Shown: positions 13,628-27,314 of the stretch, one piece after another
How positions within the stretch are numbered: the stretch's first letter is position 1
How the letters are laid out: each line of letters opens with the position of its first letter
Source: Cephalopachus bancanus
Lineage: Eukaryota > Chordata > Mammalia > Primates > Tarsiidae
Direction: 5' to 3'
Length of the DNA stretch: 64,000 nucleotides
NCBI GenBank assembly: GCA_027257055.1
Contig: JAPVLO010000879.1
Coordinates: 62,001-126,000, forward strand
Translations under genes and position numbers: made by a program
Notes under the pieces: generated by a model
Databases searched by the model: none
The model's input: only the letters and a program-made list of their open reading frames with translations
Told to the model about the DNA's origin: nothing

Positions 13628-13866
13628 TTCTTGTTTTTGAATTGGAGTTTCACTCTGTTGCCCAGGTTGGTGGCTGGAATGGCGTGTCATGGTCATGGCT
13701 ACCACAGCCTCGACCTGCTGGGCTCAGGTGATACTTCAGCCTCAGCCTTTCAAGTAGCTGTAACTACAGGCACATGCCACCATGCCTGCTTAATTTTTGT
13801 ATTTATTGTAGAGATGAGGTCTCATCAAGTTTCCCAGGCTGGTCTCAAACCCCTGGGCTCAGGCAA
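13628..13866 (-). mobile_element. Alu, 5' truncated
   Basis: Stops at ccctgggctcaggcaacc, so the first 50 or so bases of the element are missing. Confidence 0.85.
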
Positions 13867-14182
13867 CCTAGAGGTTAAGTTTTATTAACAGTTCATCTGA
13901 CTGTTTACCATTACAGTAAATCTTCTGTAATGTTGACACAACATGAACAAAGCATAGGCTAAAAGACAGTATATAGATACAAACAGAATATAAAACACAA
14001 AAGGTACTGTTGTTTTTGCCATTGGTATCACAAAATACTACTCTTAACTAAAAGAGTATTCTATCATGTTAATAAAGGGAAATGTGAACTTCTACAATTC
14101 TAAAATTCTTCTTCTTTACATTTTGGATTATCAGAAAAAACTATTTCTTTCATCCTGAGAATATAAGCTTTTATGTGGATAC

Positions 14183-14293
14183 CTGATTTTTTTGTTCCTG
14201 TTTCTGTTGTGCAAGAAATTCTTCTCTCTCTTTTTCAACTCGAAGTTGCCTTGCTATTTTAAGCATCCGTTCATGATTCTGAACTGTCTCCAC
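14183..14293 (-). CDS. IFT81: IFT81 exon 7: residues 196-232
   Basis: The 111-base, phase-0 exon encodes [20 protein letters not shown] and [17 protein letters not shown]. The acceptor is CTGTAG above 14293 and the donor GTATCC starts at 14182. It continues the coiled coil. Confidence 0.94.
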
Positions 14294-14607
14294 CTACAGT
14301 AAGGGAATAAGCAGTAAATGTTACTGTCAGGTTTGAGAAAAAAAATTAGTATGTCACGTGACTCGGACATCCACTTATCATTTCTTTTTGGTAAACAGTA
14401 CTCCTTAGAGATGACAGTAAAGCTCTAGACTCCAGATCCTTAAAAGTTTTGGGCTACTGCCTAAGGAGATTCCCTCTCCGTCAATGTTATTTGAGTCCAT
14501 CCTCAGATGTACACCCATGTCTGGCTTAATCTTTATTTGCATTCCTAAATCTCTGCAAGTCCTTAGGACTTGGGGCCAAAGTCTTACAGTGCTAATTCTT
14601 GCCTTAC

Positions 14608-14673
14608 CCTTTTCTTCAAACGTTCCACTCTCTTAATGAGTTGATCCTTTTCTTCTTCCATTGCACTGATATC
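14608..14673 (-). CDS. IFT81: IFT81 exon 6: residues 174-195
   Basis: The 66-base exon encodes DISAMEEEKDQLIKRVERLK plus KR and is in phase 0 at both ends. The acceptor is TTTTTAG above 14673 and the donor GTAAG lies at 14607-14603. The sequence is strongly charged and heptad-like, as expected for the coiled coil that packs against IFT74. Confidence 0.94.
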
Positions 14674-15195
14674 CTAAAAAGTAGCAAAGGGGACATTATA
14701 AGAAAAAGTATTCTTAGTCAGTAGGATTCAGATAAGGCTTTATTTTGAGTATGCACCCACCATTTTCATCATTTGTAACCAGAGCATTAAGGAACAAAGA
14801 TCCTCTTTTGCACAAAGGTCATATCTATTTTTCCCCCAGGGCTCTTTATGCAGGGTAATTTTTTGGCAGCTTGGTGTTCATCGAAAAAAGCAACTAAAAC
14901 AGGTTATAACGCAGCAAGGTAAAGCTGCCAACCAGCACATTTGTCTTCTGACTCCAAATATGGGCACATGATTTTTCAAAAATCTTCTATAATGGAAAAT
15001 GTGCAGGTCTAAATGCATGAACAACAGCTGCTGACATTCCATCTGCTCTGTTAAATACCAAACCATATATTCTGCCAATTTTCCATCAAAATTATTTTTA
15101 AGGCTATGGTGTTTTAAAGACATAAATCTGTGTCTGGTTTTGCCAATTAACCAGTTCCTTCTCTGAAAATAAAGACTTTAAAAATAAACTAACCT
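14674..15195. other. IFT81 intron 5, unassigned, one odd open frame
   Basis: An 81-codon minus-strand frame at 14878-15123 lies outside any recognised repeat. I do not recognise the protein and see no splice sites in phase with exons 5 and 6. Confidence 0.4.
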
Positions 15196-15500
15196 CAGGC
15201 TGAGTGCAGGAGCTCATGCCTCTAATCCCAACAATTTGGGAGACCAAGACAAGAGGACAGCCTGAGCCCAGGGGTTTAAGACCAGCCTGGACAACATAGT
15301 GAGACCTTGTCTCTACACTAAATCACAAACTTAGCTGGGCACGGTAATGTGTGCCTGAAGTTTCAGGTACCTGGAAGGCTGAGGTAGAAGGATTGCCTGA
15401 GTCCAGCAGGTTAAGGCTGTGATAGCTGTGGGCATGCCACTGCACTCCAGGCTGGGTGACAGAGTGAGACTTCAATTCAAAAAATTAATTAATTAATTAA
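15196..15500 (+). mobile_element. Alu
   Basis: From ctgagtgcaggagctca to an (AATT)n tail. Confidence 0.88.
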
Positions 15501-15567
15501 CAAACTTCCTTTGAACCAGTTCCATAATAATTTGTAATGAAAACAAGTTTTTTTTTAAATCCTTCCT

Positions 15568-15826
15568 GGTCGGACAAAGTGGCTCAAATCTGTAATCCCA
15601 GCACTTTGGGAGGCCGAGGTGAGAGGATTGCCTGAGCTCAGGGGTTCAAGACCAGCTTGGGCAACTTGGTGAGAGTGTGGGAGTGCATGCCTTTGGTTCC
15701 AGCTGTCTGAAAGACAGAGGTGAAAGGATCGTCTGAGCCCAGGAGGTCGAGGCTGTGGAGGCTGTGAGCGTGCCATTGCACTCCAGCCTGGGTGACAGAG
15801 TGAGACGCCAACTCAAAAAAAAAAAA
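15568..15826 (+). mobile_element. Alu with internal deletion
   Basis: Target duplication AAATCCTTCCT at 15557-15567 and 15827-15837. The linker between arms is lost (cttggtgagagtgtgggag). Confidence 0.9.
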
Positions 15827-15987
15827 AAATCCTTCCTAAACCTAGTAAACAAATAGCCTAATGACCACAATAATACTAAAGATAAAATATACATGGTAGT
15901 CAGTATAATAGAATTTGGGAAAATGGGCAATCATTACAGGTAGCACTGTATTGAAGAACAATATCAAAAGCCTTAAAAATAAATGTT

Positions 15988-16299
15988 AGCTGGCCTCGGT
16001 GGCTCAGCCTGTAATCCCGCGCTTTGGGAGGCTGAGGTGAGTGGATTGCCTGAGCCCACAGGTTCGAGACCTGCCTGGACAACTTGGTGAGACCTCATCT
16101 CTACAATAAATCAAAAATTAGCTGGGCGTGGTAGTGCGCGCCTGTAGTTCCAGCTACTTGGAAGGCTGAGGCGGAAGGATCGCCGGAGCCCAGCAGGTCG
16201 AGGCTGCGGTGGCCGGGAGTGGCCACTACACTCCAGTCAGGGTGACAGAGTAAGATTCCAACTTAAAAAAAATAAAAATAAAAATAAAAGAAATAAAAA
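15988..16299 (+). mobile_element. Alu, young tarsier-type
   Basis: Target duplication TAAAAATAAATGTT at 15974-15987 and 16300-16313. Confidence 0.93.
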
Positions 16300-16453
16300 T
16301 AAAAATAAATGTTTATCCCCTTCCAGCCCAGTAATTCCACATTTGGAAATTTGTCCTAATAAAATATTCATGAAAAGTCATGGTCTTCTCTATAAGGTTT
16401 CTAATTATATCTAAAATTTGGAAATTAGTATGTAAGCATGAAAATGATTAAAT

Positions 16454-16654
16454 AGCCGGGCTCGGTGGCTCAGCCTGTAATCCCGCGCCTTTGGGAGGCT
16501 GAGGTGAGTGGATTGTCTGAGCCCATGGGTTTGAGACCCACCTGGGCAGGCGAGACCTCATCTCTACAATAAAATTTAAAAATTAGCCGGGCGTGGTAGT
16601 GCGCGCCTGTAATTCCGGCTACTTGGAAGGCTGAGGCAGAAGGATGGCTGGAGC
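16454..16654 (+). mobile_element. Alu, 3' truncated by fusion
   Basis: Runs to ggatggctggagcccagca, where it passes into the next Alu without any tail. Confidence 0.85.
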
Positions 16655-16948
16655 CCAGCATGATGGCTCACACCTGTAATCCCAGCACTTTGGGAGGCGG
16701 AGGTAAGAGGACTGCCTGAGCTCATGGGTTTGAGACCAGCCTGAACAACATGGCAAGACCTCATCTCTACAATAAATCAAAAAATTAGCTGGGTGTGGTG
16801 GCACATGCCTATGGTCGTAGTTACTTGGAAGGCTAAGGTGAAAGGATCTCCTGAGCCCAGCAGGTTGAGGCTGCGGTGCCTGTGAGTGTGCCACTGCACT
16901 CTAGCCTGGGTGACAGAGTGAGACTCTGACTCAAAAAAAGAAAAAAAG
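16655..16948 (+). mobile_element. Alu fused to the previous one
   Basis: Starts at tgatggctcacacctg with no flanking DNA between; ends in (A)nG(A)n. Confidence 0.87.
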
Positions 16949-17059
16949 CAAGCTACAAATAATTATGTATAGTGTTATGCCAAATACACATTCACAACGA
17001 AATGTTCACAATTGGATGATTTTATTTCTTCTTTGTTCTTTTCTGTATTTTCTATATCT

Positions 17060-17174
17060 GATATAGATAGATGATAGATATCAGATGTAGATATCAGACG
17101 TAGAAAATACATATATATATGTATTTCTCACTTCATATAATCACTATCCCTATATATATATTTCACATATATAA

Positions 17175-17216
<42 letters not shown>

Positions 17217-17235
17217 ATACACACATATATTAGAT
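17060..17235 (+). repeat. Compound microsatellite: GATA/ATAT then (TG)n
   Basis: A GATA/GATATC-rich part and two short (TA)n runs lead into about 18 TG units around 17178-17213. It lies in IFT81 intron 5, just left of the Alu at 17479. Confidence 0.9.
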
Positions 17236-17475
17236 AAAAGACTCAAAAGGTAACCTTTTGAAAATATATGCTAGTGGTCTCTACAGAAGAAATCATTGTG
17301 AATTTACCCTAGCCTCATTAATTTCTTCAGTAAAGAAATATCAAAGGTCCTACAAAAGAAAATCTGCCATTTGCTATCACTAGTCTCCATATAGTCTTAA
17401 GACTCATACTGAATTAACTAAAAATGAAAACGCTAAATCTAATATTCAAATCCCAAAAGGATTGTTATGTTTTCT

Positions 17476-17941
<466 letters not shown>

Positions 17942-18129
17942 CTAAAAGAATAAGATAATACATTATAAATGAATGACTAGATCCAGTAAGGTTTTTCTTA
18001 ATCAGGTTATCTACTAACTTATAGTGATCACATAAGTAACTGTATGAACATCATTAAAAACACATACTTAAACATTTATACAGAATATAAAAAGGTAGAT
18101 CTCTACATTCTGAATAACTACTTCTCTAG

Positions 18130-18540
18130 CTTCACTTCTGGTTACTTATCAACCTCATACTCTATCCTCTAGCTATGCTGATCTTTCACTCCCTAGAACA
18201 TTTCAACCTCTCACCTCCAACTTATACATCCTTTGAGAAATCTATGACTCCTTCAACCCTAACTTGGGCAATTCCTATTCATCCTTCAGATCACAAAATA
18301 GATATCACTATTCTCAGAGGAGATTTTTCTGGTCCTGTACCTATGCTATCCTATGCTATCAGAGTAGATATGATGTAAAATTATAACTGACTAATCACTT
18401 ATCTGTGTTTCTCCACTTTACAGTGAGAGTCAGGAGGAAAATAATCATATTCATTGTGTACACCTTTGTGTCTCTGGGGCCTATCACAGTGTAAAACTCA
18501 TATAGGTGTTTAATAAAACATTGGTGAATGAATTAAAAAA
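18130..18540 (+). mobile_element. L2 3' end
   Basis: The end reads ctctggggcctatcacagtg and ggtgtttaataaaacattgg followed by tgaatgaatta, the classic L2 tail. The upstream part (tcctattcatccttcagatc) fits the L2 3' region. It lies in IFT81 intron 4. Confidence 0.65.
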
Positions 18541-20535
<1,995 letters not shown>

Positions 20536-20561
20536 TCAAAATCTGATTTACATGTCCTAAT

Positions 20562-20646
20562 TGTTTTTTTTTTTTTTTTTTTTGAGTTAGAGTCTCACTC
20601 TGCCACCCATGCTGGAGTGCAGTGCCACACGCATGGCCATCACAGC
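20562..20646 (-). mobile_element. Alu right-arm fragment
   Basis: T-run then gagttagagtctcactctg to atggccatcacagc, followed by (GTT)n. Confidence 0.8.
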
Positions 20647-20693
20647 ATTTTTTGTTGTTGTTGTTGTTTATCTTTTTAAAATAGTAATAGAAA

Positions 20694-20990
20694 GCAAGCT
20701 GAGCATGGTGGCTCATGCCTGTAATCCCAGTACTTTGGAAAGTAGAGGTGAGAGGATTGTCTGAGCCCATGGGTTCGAGACCAGCCTGGGCAAAATGGCA
20801 AGACCTTGTCTCTACAATGAATCATAAAAATTAGCTGGGTGTGGTGGCACATGCCTGTGGTTCCAGCTACTTGGAAGGCTAAGGTGGAAGGATCACCTGA
20901 GTCTAGCAAGTCAAGGCTGTGATGGCCATGCGCGTGGCACTGCACTCCAACATGGGTGGCAGAGTGAGGCTCTAACTCAAAAAATAAAAG
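20694..20990 (+). mobile_element. Alu
   Basis: From gctgagcatggtggctca to ctctaactcaaaaaat. Confidence 0.9.
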
Positions 20991-21419
20991 ATAAATCAGA
21001 TAAACTCAAGATTATTCTAAAGTCAATCTGACATTAATTAGAAAATTATAAAAATTAGGCCCTTGTTGGAGTTTCCAAGAAAGTTGTAATGGAATCATTA
21101 ATTGATATAGTCAGTCTTCATCCTTCCCTTCACTGACTAGGCAGTGTTTAAGCTGTTTGTATTTAGAATGGCAGATAACTGAGAAAATTGTACGTGTATT
21201 TGTCAAACTTTTTTATTACAGGGGAAAGAACTGGCCCACTTAAAACTTCTGCATGACAAAATAATATTAGAAGATTTAAGATCGTTTAGAGTATCAGTGA
21301 TGTTTTCAGGCTACCAAATAGGGGACAACAGGTATTACCTAAAAAGACTGCCTACAGCATACAAAGGTTTGGATATTAAAGCATAATTTGAAAAAAGCAA
21401 TACATGATCAGATTCTTAC
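20991..21419. other. IFT81 intron 3, no feature seen
   Basis: Single-copy looking sequence between an Alu and exon 3. Confidence 0.5.
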
Positions 21420-21523
21420 ATGTCTGTGGCATTTCCTGGAGGTTTATATTTAAGGATACCAAGAAGGTTCAACATCCGTCTAGCTGTCTGCTCGGGCATC
21501 TCCTCTCTGATATCAACAGCTTG
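21420..21523 (-). CDS. IFT81: IFT81 exon 3: residues 49-83
   Basis: This exon encodes [20 protein letters not shown], then [14 protein letters not shown] and two bases of Met83. The acceptor is TTATTAG above 21523 and the donor GTAAG lies at 21419-21415. The length is 104 bases, so it ends in phase 2, and exon 4 begins with the completing G. Lys73 and Lys75 (KYK) belong to the basic surface of the CH-like domain. Confidence 0.95.
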
Positions 21524-21810
21524 CTAATAAAAAAATTGAAAAAAATATGTTATTGTAATATATCTAACAAAGAACAATATTAAACTCACTGACAAAACTC
21601 TTCTGCTAAAGTGTAACAGTACAATGGTCTCTCTAGAAAACAGATTAAGCATGGAGGCCCCTAGAATCCAAGTAACGATGCACACAAGTCAGGTCAAGAT
21701 TCATATTAAGAAAGTTAAGCTTAAAAAAAAGTCTCCAGTGGAAAAGACCAGTGTATGAGAGACATGAACCAACTTGCAATGCAATAAAAACTTTTGTAAA
21801 AGCATTTTCA

Positions 21811-22102
21811 GCCGGGCTCGGTGGCTCAGCCTGTAATCCCACGCCTTGGGAGGCTGAGGTGAGTGGATTGCCTGAGTCCACGGGTTCAAGACCCACCTGG
21901 GCAACTTGGTGAGACCTCATCTCTTACAATAAATCAAAAAATTAGCTGGGTGTGGTAGCGCACACCTGTAATTCCAGCTACTTGGAAGGCTGAGGCGGAA
22001 GGATCACCAGAGCCCAGCAGATCGAAGCTGCGGTGGCCGGGAGCGGCCACTGCACTCCAGTCTGGGCGACAGAGTGAGACTCCAACTCAAAAAAAAAAAA
22101 AA
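21811..22102 (+). mobile_element. Alu, young tarsier-type
   Basis: Target duplication AAAAGCATTTTCA at 21798-21810 and 22103-22115; hairpin at 22033-22050. Confidence 0.93.
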
Positions 22103-22214
22103 AAAAGCATTTTCATTTCTGGACCAAATCTATTTACGTCTGGAAGTAGAGAAATGATTTATAAGTAAAGTACAAGTAGATAATTTAATTTTTGAGCTAG
22201 AAGAGAAACCTTAA

Positions 22215-22520
<306 letters not shown>

Positions 22521-23119
22521 CTAAACAACAGAAATAGAGAAAAAAATTCCTCAATATTGGCAACAAGAGTTTTGGGGAAAAAAATCAGAATTAAATTAAT
22601 AGGAAATATAATCCCATATGGCATGCAAAATGCTATGAAAAGGGTTATTTTGTTGAAAGAAATTTAAGTATAAGACTTTATTATGAAGACTGCAGTATAT
22701 ACTGTTACTATTTAACATCAAATGTTTTTGTATATGTATCTGGTGGAAGAGCAATTATCTGAATTAAGATGGACAAATAATAAATCCTACCTACATTAAC
22801 ATCTCTCCCATGTAGCTGCACGACTTCTGCCCTGGAGTTAAACACTTGTTAGGCTGAAGACCTACTCTTAATTTTTGTTTTAAACTAGTAGCTCACATTT
22901 GAAACATTGGGAGATTTTGACTTTAAAATCCAGATTTCCAGTTTCTCCTGAAAATCAGTTCTGGTCATCCTGGGCCTACATTCATGGCTGACCACAACCA
23001 ACTGAAGCTGAGTAGAGGCTGCACACCTTACCCACTCTTCACCCATTTCTGTTACTGGCATTGACTCTGCCACCCTAGAGTAATTCAGGTCTTCATTTCC
23101 TTTTGCTTTCAAGAGGGCA
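22521..23119. other. IFT81 intron 1, unassigned
   Basis: No second exon seen; open frames here are short and without similarity. Confidence 0.5.
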
Positions 23120-23610
23120 ACAGTCTCCTATTCCCTGGTCTCTACCTCTCCCGATCCCAAATCATTTGTAGGCTCCCCATTGTGTACAAAATAACTCCAA
23201 ACTTCCTGGATTTTGAGACTATGATCTAGCTCAACTTAGTCTGTCTCAGCTTGATTTCCAAATTGTCACCTTTCACCCTTTCACACTTTAGCTGATTGAA
23301 AGTAACTGCTCCTTAGTTTTCCACCTCTCCTCCTTCAGTAAATGCTGTTTTCTCTAGCGACGCCCACCAACGGCCAGTTCCTCCAGATTTCTCAAACTAC
23401 CTCCCAAAGGTTCTACAGAATAGCAGCGGCTGCCCTCTACAGCTAACCACACTTTAGCTGCACTTCTCCCCTAGCGCTACTTTTATCGTGGACTAGTTCC
23501 TTATACACATTTTCTCTTCTTTGCTAAACTGTAAATTCCGTATCTGTGTCCACTCTGTGTCCAATGCCATTTTTGGACACCTATGTGTCTAAAACAGAGA
23601 CTTCTTTCAC
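23120..23610 (+). mobile_element. L2-like fragment
   Basis: The stretch with ttgtgtacaaaataactcc, atgatctagctcaactt and aactgtaaattccgtatctg resembles the 3' part of L2. It is strongly diverged, so the limits are approximate. It falls in IFT81 intron 1. Confidence 0.4.
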
Positions 23611-23704
23611 AAGATTGAATGAATTTGTGTACAGTCCCAAGGCCAGACAAACGTAAGCCTAAATCTAAAGAAAACCAGGCTGGCGGTGAAAAAGATAACT
23701 TTTT

Positions 23705-23972
23705 TCTTTTTGAGTCAGAGTCTCACTCTGTTGCTCAGGCTGGAGTGCAGTGGCACCCTCACGGCCACTGCAGCTTTGACCTACAGGGCCCAGGCAATCC
23801 TTCCACCTCAGTCTTCCAAGTAGCTGGAACTACAGGCACATGCCACCACGCCCGGCTAATTTTTTAATTTATTGTAGAGATGAAGTCTCCCCAAGCTGCA
23901 CAGGCTGGTCTCAAACCCCTTGGCTCTGGCAGTCCTCTCACCTCCACCTCCCAAAGTGCTGGGATTACAGAT
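23705..23972 (-). mobile_element. Alu, 5' truncated
   Basis: Target duplication GATAACTTTTT at 23694-23704 and 23973-23983. The first bases of the Alu are missing, as in a truncated L1-driven insertion. Confidence 0.9.
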
Positions 23973-24129
23973 GATAACTTTTTAAACAATTGAATACCTG
24001 ATTCCTTAATTGCTGAAACAGCTTTGCCGAAGCAAACTGTTTTAACTGGAACAATTTTTTAAAAAAAGAACATAAAACAAATTGCTAAAAAATAGAAAAA
24101 GTATTTAAGTGCTCCCTAATGAATAGATG

Positions 24130-24417
24130 AAGCCGGGTGTGGTGGCTCATGCCTGTAATCCCAGCACTTTGGGAGACTGAGGTGAGAGGACTCCTGAGCC
24201 CAGAGGTTTGAGGCAAGCCTGGGCAACTTGGCGAGACCTCGTTTCTACAATAAATAAAAAAAAATAGCCAGGTCTGGTGGCCCACACCTGTGGTTCCAGC
24301 TACTTGGAAGGCTCAGGATCACCTGAGCCCAGCAGGTGGAGGTTGTGGTGGCCGTGAGTGTGCCACTGTACTCTAGCCTGGGCGACAGAGTGAGACACTG
24401 ACTCAAAAAAAGAAAAA
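24130..24417 (+). mobile_element. Alu
   Basis: Target duplication AATGAATAGATG at 24118-24129 and 24418-24429. Confidence 0.92.
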
Positions 24418-24501
24418 AATGAATAGATGCTGTTTTACTCAAGATATGAATTTGGGTGGCAAGCATCTTGCTCTAAAATGAGTTTTCAAAAACTGAATGG
24501 G

Positions 24502-24798
24502 ACAGCTGGCTGCAGTAACTCACAGCTATAATCTCAGTACTTTGTGAGGCTGAGGTGGGAGGATCGCTTGAGCCCAGGAGTTTGAGATTCGTTTGGGTAA
24601 TATAGTGAAACCTCATCTCTGCAGATAATAAAGAAATTAGCCAGGCAATGGTATATGCCTGTAGACCAGCTACTCTGGAGGCTCTGGCGGAAGGATCACC
24701 TGAGCCTAGACGGTTGAAGCTATAGTGATCCATGCCACTGGCACTCCAGCCTGGGCAGCAGAGTAGCATCCTGACTCAAAAAAAGAAAAGAAAAGAAA
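24502..24798 (+). mobile_element. Alu, older type
   Basis: From cagctggctgcagtaactca to a (GAAAA)n tail; many differences from its neighbours. Confidence 0.85.
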
Positions 24799-24881
24799 CT
24801 GAGTGTATGGATCTGGATATTTAGAAAACATCAAAATATACGGATACAATTTCTTCATAATGTTGATAAAATTATGAGTAA

Positions 24882-25183
24882 GGCCAGGCACAATGGCTCA
24901 TGCCTGTAATCCCAGCACTTTGGGAGCCTGAGGTGGAAGGATTGCTTGAAGCCTGGAGTTCAGAACCTGCCTGGGCAACAGAGCGAGATCTCCACTCTAC
25001 AAAAAATGTAAAAAATTAGCCAGGGGTTGTGGCACGCGCCTGTAGTCCCAGCTACTCAGGAGGCTGAGGTGAAAAGATCACCTGAGCCCAAGAGATCAAG
25101 GCTTGGTGAGCCTTGATGGTGCCACTGCATGCCAGCCTGGACAACAGAGTGACTCTAACTAAAAAAAAAAAAAAAAAAAAAAG
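24882..25183 (+). mobile_element. Alu, older type
   Basis: Target duplication AAATTATGAGTAA at 24869-24881 and 25184-25196. Linker ctacaaaaaatgtaaaaaat. Confidence 0.92.
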
Positions 25184-25482
25184 AAATTATGAGTAAATAA
25201 TTATTATTACTATGGAATAAGTGAAAAGAGGAACGAACGGATAACTAAAGTCGTTTGTAAATTTGAAGTTTCCTTTAAGCTATAAAAGGAAAACCTTTAT
25301 ATAAGTTCTTTAAAATTCACATTGGAGGTGCAAGTTTTCCACTGTTAAAAGTATTTTAAGTAAAAGTTCACGTCATAATCTTCGCATGCATAAATATATA
25401 TTTAATTTAAAATGACTTAGAAATTGTCAATAACTATAGATTCTATAGGTCGATTCTCTTTTTCTCTTTAAAATAAACCAAA

Positions 25483-25787
25483 CCGGCGGGTGGTGGCTCA
25501 GGTCTATAAACCCAGCACTATGAGAGGCCGAGGCGAGAGGACTGTCTGAGTCCACGGGTTCGAGACTAGCCTGGGCAACTTAGTGAGACCTCGTCTCTAC
25601 AATAAATCAAAAAATTAGCCGGGCGTGGTGATGCGTGCCTGTAGTTCCAGCTACTTGGAAGCTGAAGTGGAACCATCGCCTGAGCCCAGCAGGTCAAGAC
25701 TGGGATGGCGGTGAGTGTGCCGCTGCACTCCAGCCTGGGCGACAGAAACTCCAACTCAAATAAATAAATTAAATTAAATTAATAAGT
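25483..25787 (+). mobile_element. Alu next to the IFT81 CpG island
   Basis: Target duplication AAAATAAACCAAA at 25470-25482 and 25788-25800. It lies about 60 bases from the left edge of the island. Confidence 0.92.
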
Positions 25788-26447
25788 AAAATAAACCAAA
25801 TCAAAATTTTGGATGAACGAGTAAACTATTCCCAGAGCGGGGAAGAGAGTCGCCAGGTCTTTCCGGCTCGTCGCCCATCAGTTTTCAAATGGCCACTCGT
25901 TAAGGACAAAGATGGGCTGATCAGGGGGGCTGTCTGTGCCCGGTGAGCTCCGCGATCTCGAATGAGCAGAAGCCACCACGGTCCCCTCTCCAGCGTCCAG
26001 TCGCCGCCGACTCCCCAGCGCTCACCCACGAAAGAGCCGGGGCGGGGCTGGACGCGGATGAAAACCAGGACGAGCGTTTTAGGCACAATCCGGGACAGAA
26101 CCCGCGCGGCCCGGGTCCCAGGCGGGCACGAGCGCTGACCCGCAGTCTCCTGGGAGTCCCAGAAATAGTGTTCCCCTCGCCGCTCGGGCTCGGGGCAGGC
26201 GACACGAAACCCTACCCCCGACCGGGCCCCGCGCGGCGGGTTGCGGGGGGTGCTGCCCTGGGCTCTCCGACGGTTCGGACGGCCCCGATCCCGACCAGGC
26301 CCGGCAGGACCCCGACCCCGGATGCGGGAGCTTCACCGCGACGACCCCCTCCACGGGCGAGGTGCTGCACCCGGATCGAGACAGGGCGGGGGTTCTCTCC
26401 TAGTTCGGGGCTCGGGGGAGTTTCCGACCGCGAGTTGGCGAGGTTAC

Positions 26448-26550
26448 CTCAAATTCTCCTTCACGAAACTACTTCCCCACCCCCCAGGAGGCACTCCGGC
26501 TTTAGCGGGGTCCTAGAGACGAGCTCCTTGGCAACGGTTGCTAGGCCGTG
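26448..26550 (-). other. IFT81: Probable untranslated first exon of IFT81
   Basis: Within the CpG island the minus strand has a usable donor, TTGAG followed by GTAACC, at 26447. The acceptor of exon 2 opens into 5'UTR, so an upstream noncoding exon must exist. This donor sits just downstream of the RFX and ETS motifs at 26530-26568, the expected spacing for a TATA-less start site. The 5' limit is a guess. Another donor-like GTGAGCG on the minus strand near 26025 is an alternative. Confidence 0.4.
26530..26541. promoter_or_regulatory. Back-to-back RFX-type half-sites
   Basis: GGCAAC (26530-26535) abuts GGTTGC (26536-26541). Both match half-sites of the X-box bound by RFX factors, which drive many cilium genes. 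The order is everted relative to the canonical GTTGCC-GGCAAC, so this is a candidate only. Confidence 0.4.
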
Positions 26551-26560
26551 GCGTTGCGTC

Positions 26561-26568
26561 ACTTCCGG
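26561..26568 (-). promoter_or_regulatory. ETS-family site (CCGGAAGT)
   Basis: The plus strand reads ACTTCCGG, the consensus for GABPA/ELK-type factors common in TATA-less housekeeping promoters. It is preceded by GCGTC, giving a CRE-like GCGTCACTTCC. It lies just upstream of the proposed start of IFT81. Confidence 0.55.
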
Positions 26569-26809
26569 CGGACCGGGCGCGTTTCCGCGGGGCGCCCCGG
26601 GTGCGCGCGCCGGGGACGAGACCCCGAGCCGGGCAGCGCGCATCAGCGCCCAGCCCACGCGCAAAGCGGGTGCACAGGTTCTGAGCCACTGCGGAGGACC
26701 CAAAGCCGTTGAGGCTGTGACTCTGACTTACACGCGCTGCAATAACCTTCCCGAATGTCCTGCAGTTCGCAGTTTTCAAAAAGTATTCTGCATGATTAAC
26801 CTATGCTAA

Positions 26810-27068
26810 ATGCGTGTGCATAGGTTTCACTCATTCATTCATTCACTAAACATGGGCTGGATGGTAGAGGGGTTGGGGTGAGGAAGCATTTGGCCTGGGC
26901 TTCAAATTTAGGTTTTTGACACAAGTGTCTCCAAATTGGGTTGTACATAGGAACAATTGTAGAGTCTCTGGCAGGATTAAAAGAAGACACATTCATCATA
27001 GAGATTTCAGCTTCTGGGTCACATTACTGGGCCACATTGCCTGTACTGGGAATTAATTTTATTACTAT
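26810..27068. other. Upstream flank of IFT81, unassigned
   Basis: Single-copy looking; (ATTC)n at 26830. Confidence 0.5.
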
Positions 27069-27314
27069 TTTTTTGAGTCGGAGTCTCACTCTGTCGCCCG
27101 GATTGGAGTGCAGTGGCACGACTACTGCAGCCTCGACCTGCTGGGCTCAGGCGATCCTTCTGCCTCAGCCTTCCATGCTCAGCTAATTTTTTGATTTACT
27201 GTAGAGGTCTCACCAAGTTGCCTAGGCTGCTCTTGAACCCCTGGGCTCAGGCAATCCTCTCACCTCTACCTCCCAAAGTGGTGGGATTATAGGCATGAGC
27301 GACAGCATCCGGCT
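27069..27314 (-). mobile_element. Alu with internal deletion
   Basis: The right arm jumps from cagccttcc to atgctcagctaat, losing the central part of the monomer. Confidence 0.87.

Larger units (their letters stand above)
25850..26720. promoter_or_regulatory. IFT81: CpG-island promoter of IFT81
   Basis: This is the only long G+C-rich, CpG-dense stretch in the window. It has no TATA box. It contains a GC box (ggggcggggct, 26039-26049), an ETS site and RFX half-sites. IFT81 is transcribed leftward from it. CpG islands are often bidirectional, so a rightward transcript is possible, but I see no coding exon to support one. An open frame of 288 codons on the plus strand across the island is best explained by lack of stop codons in G+C-rich DNA. 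Confidence 0.85.

Noticed and set aside
22885..23112. 75-codon minus-strand frame in IFT81 intron 1
   Set aside because: No similarity recognised, borders L2-like sequence, and the IFT81 start codon lies downstream in exon 2.
25943..26809. 288-codon open frame on the plus strand
   Set aside because: It spans the CpG island, is Pro/Arg/Gly-rich, has overlapping frames on both strands, and shows no domain. G+C-rich DNA lacks stop codons.
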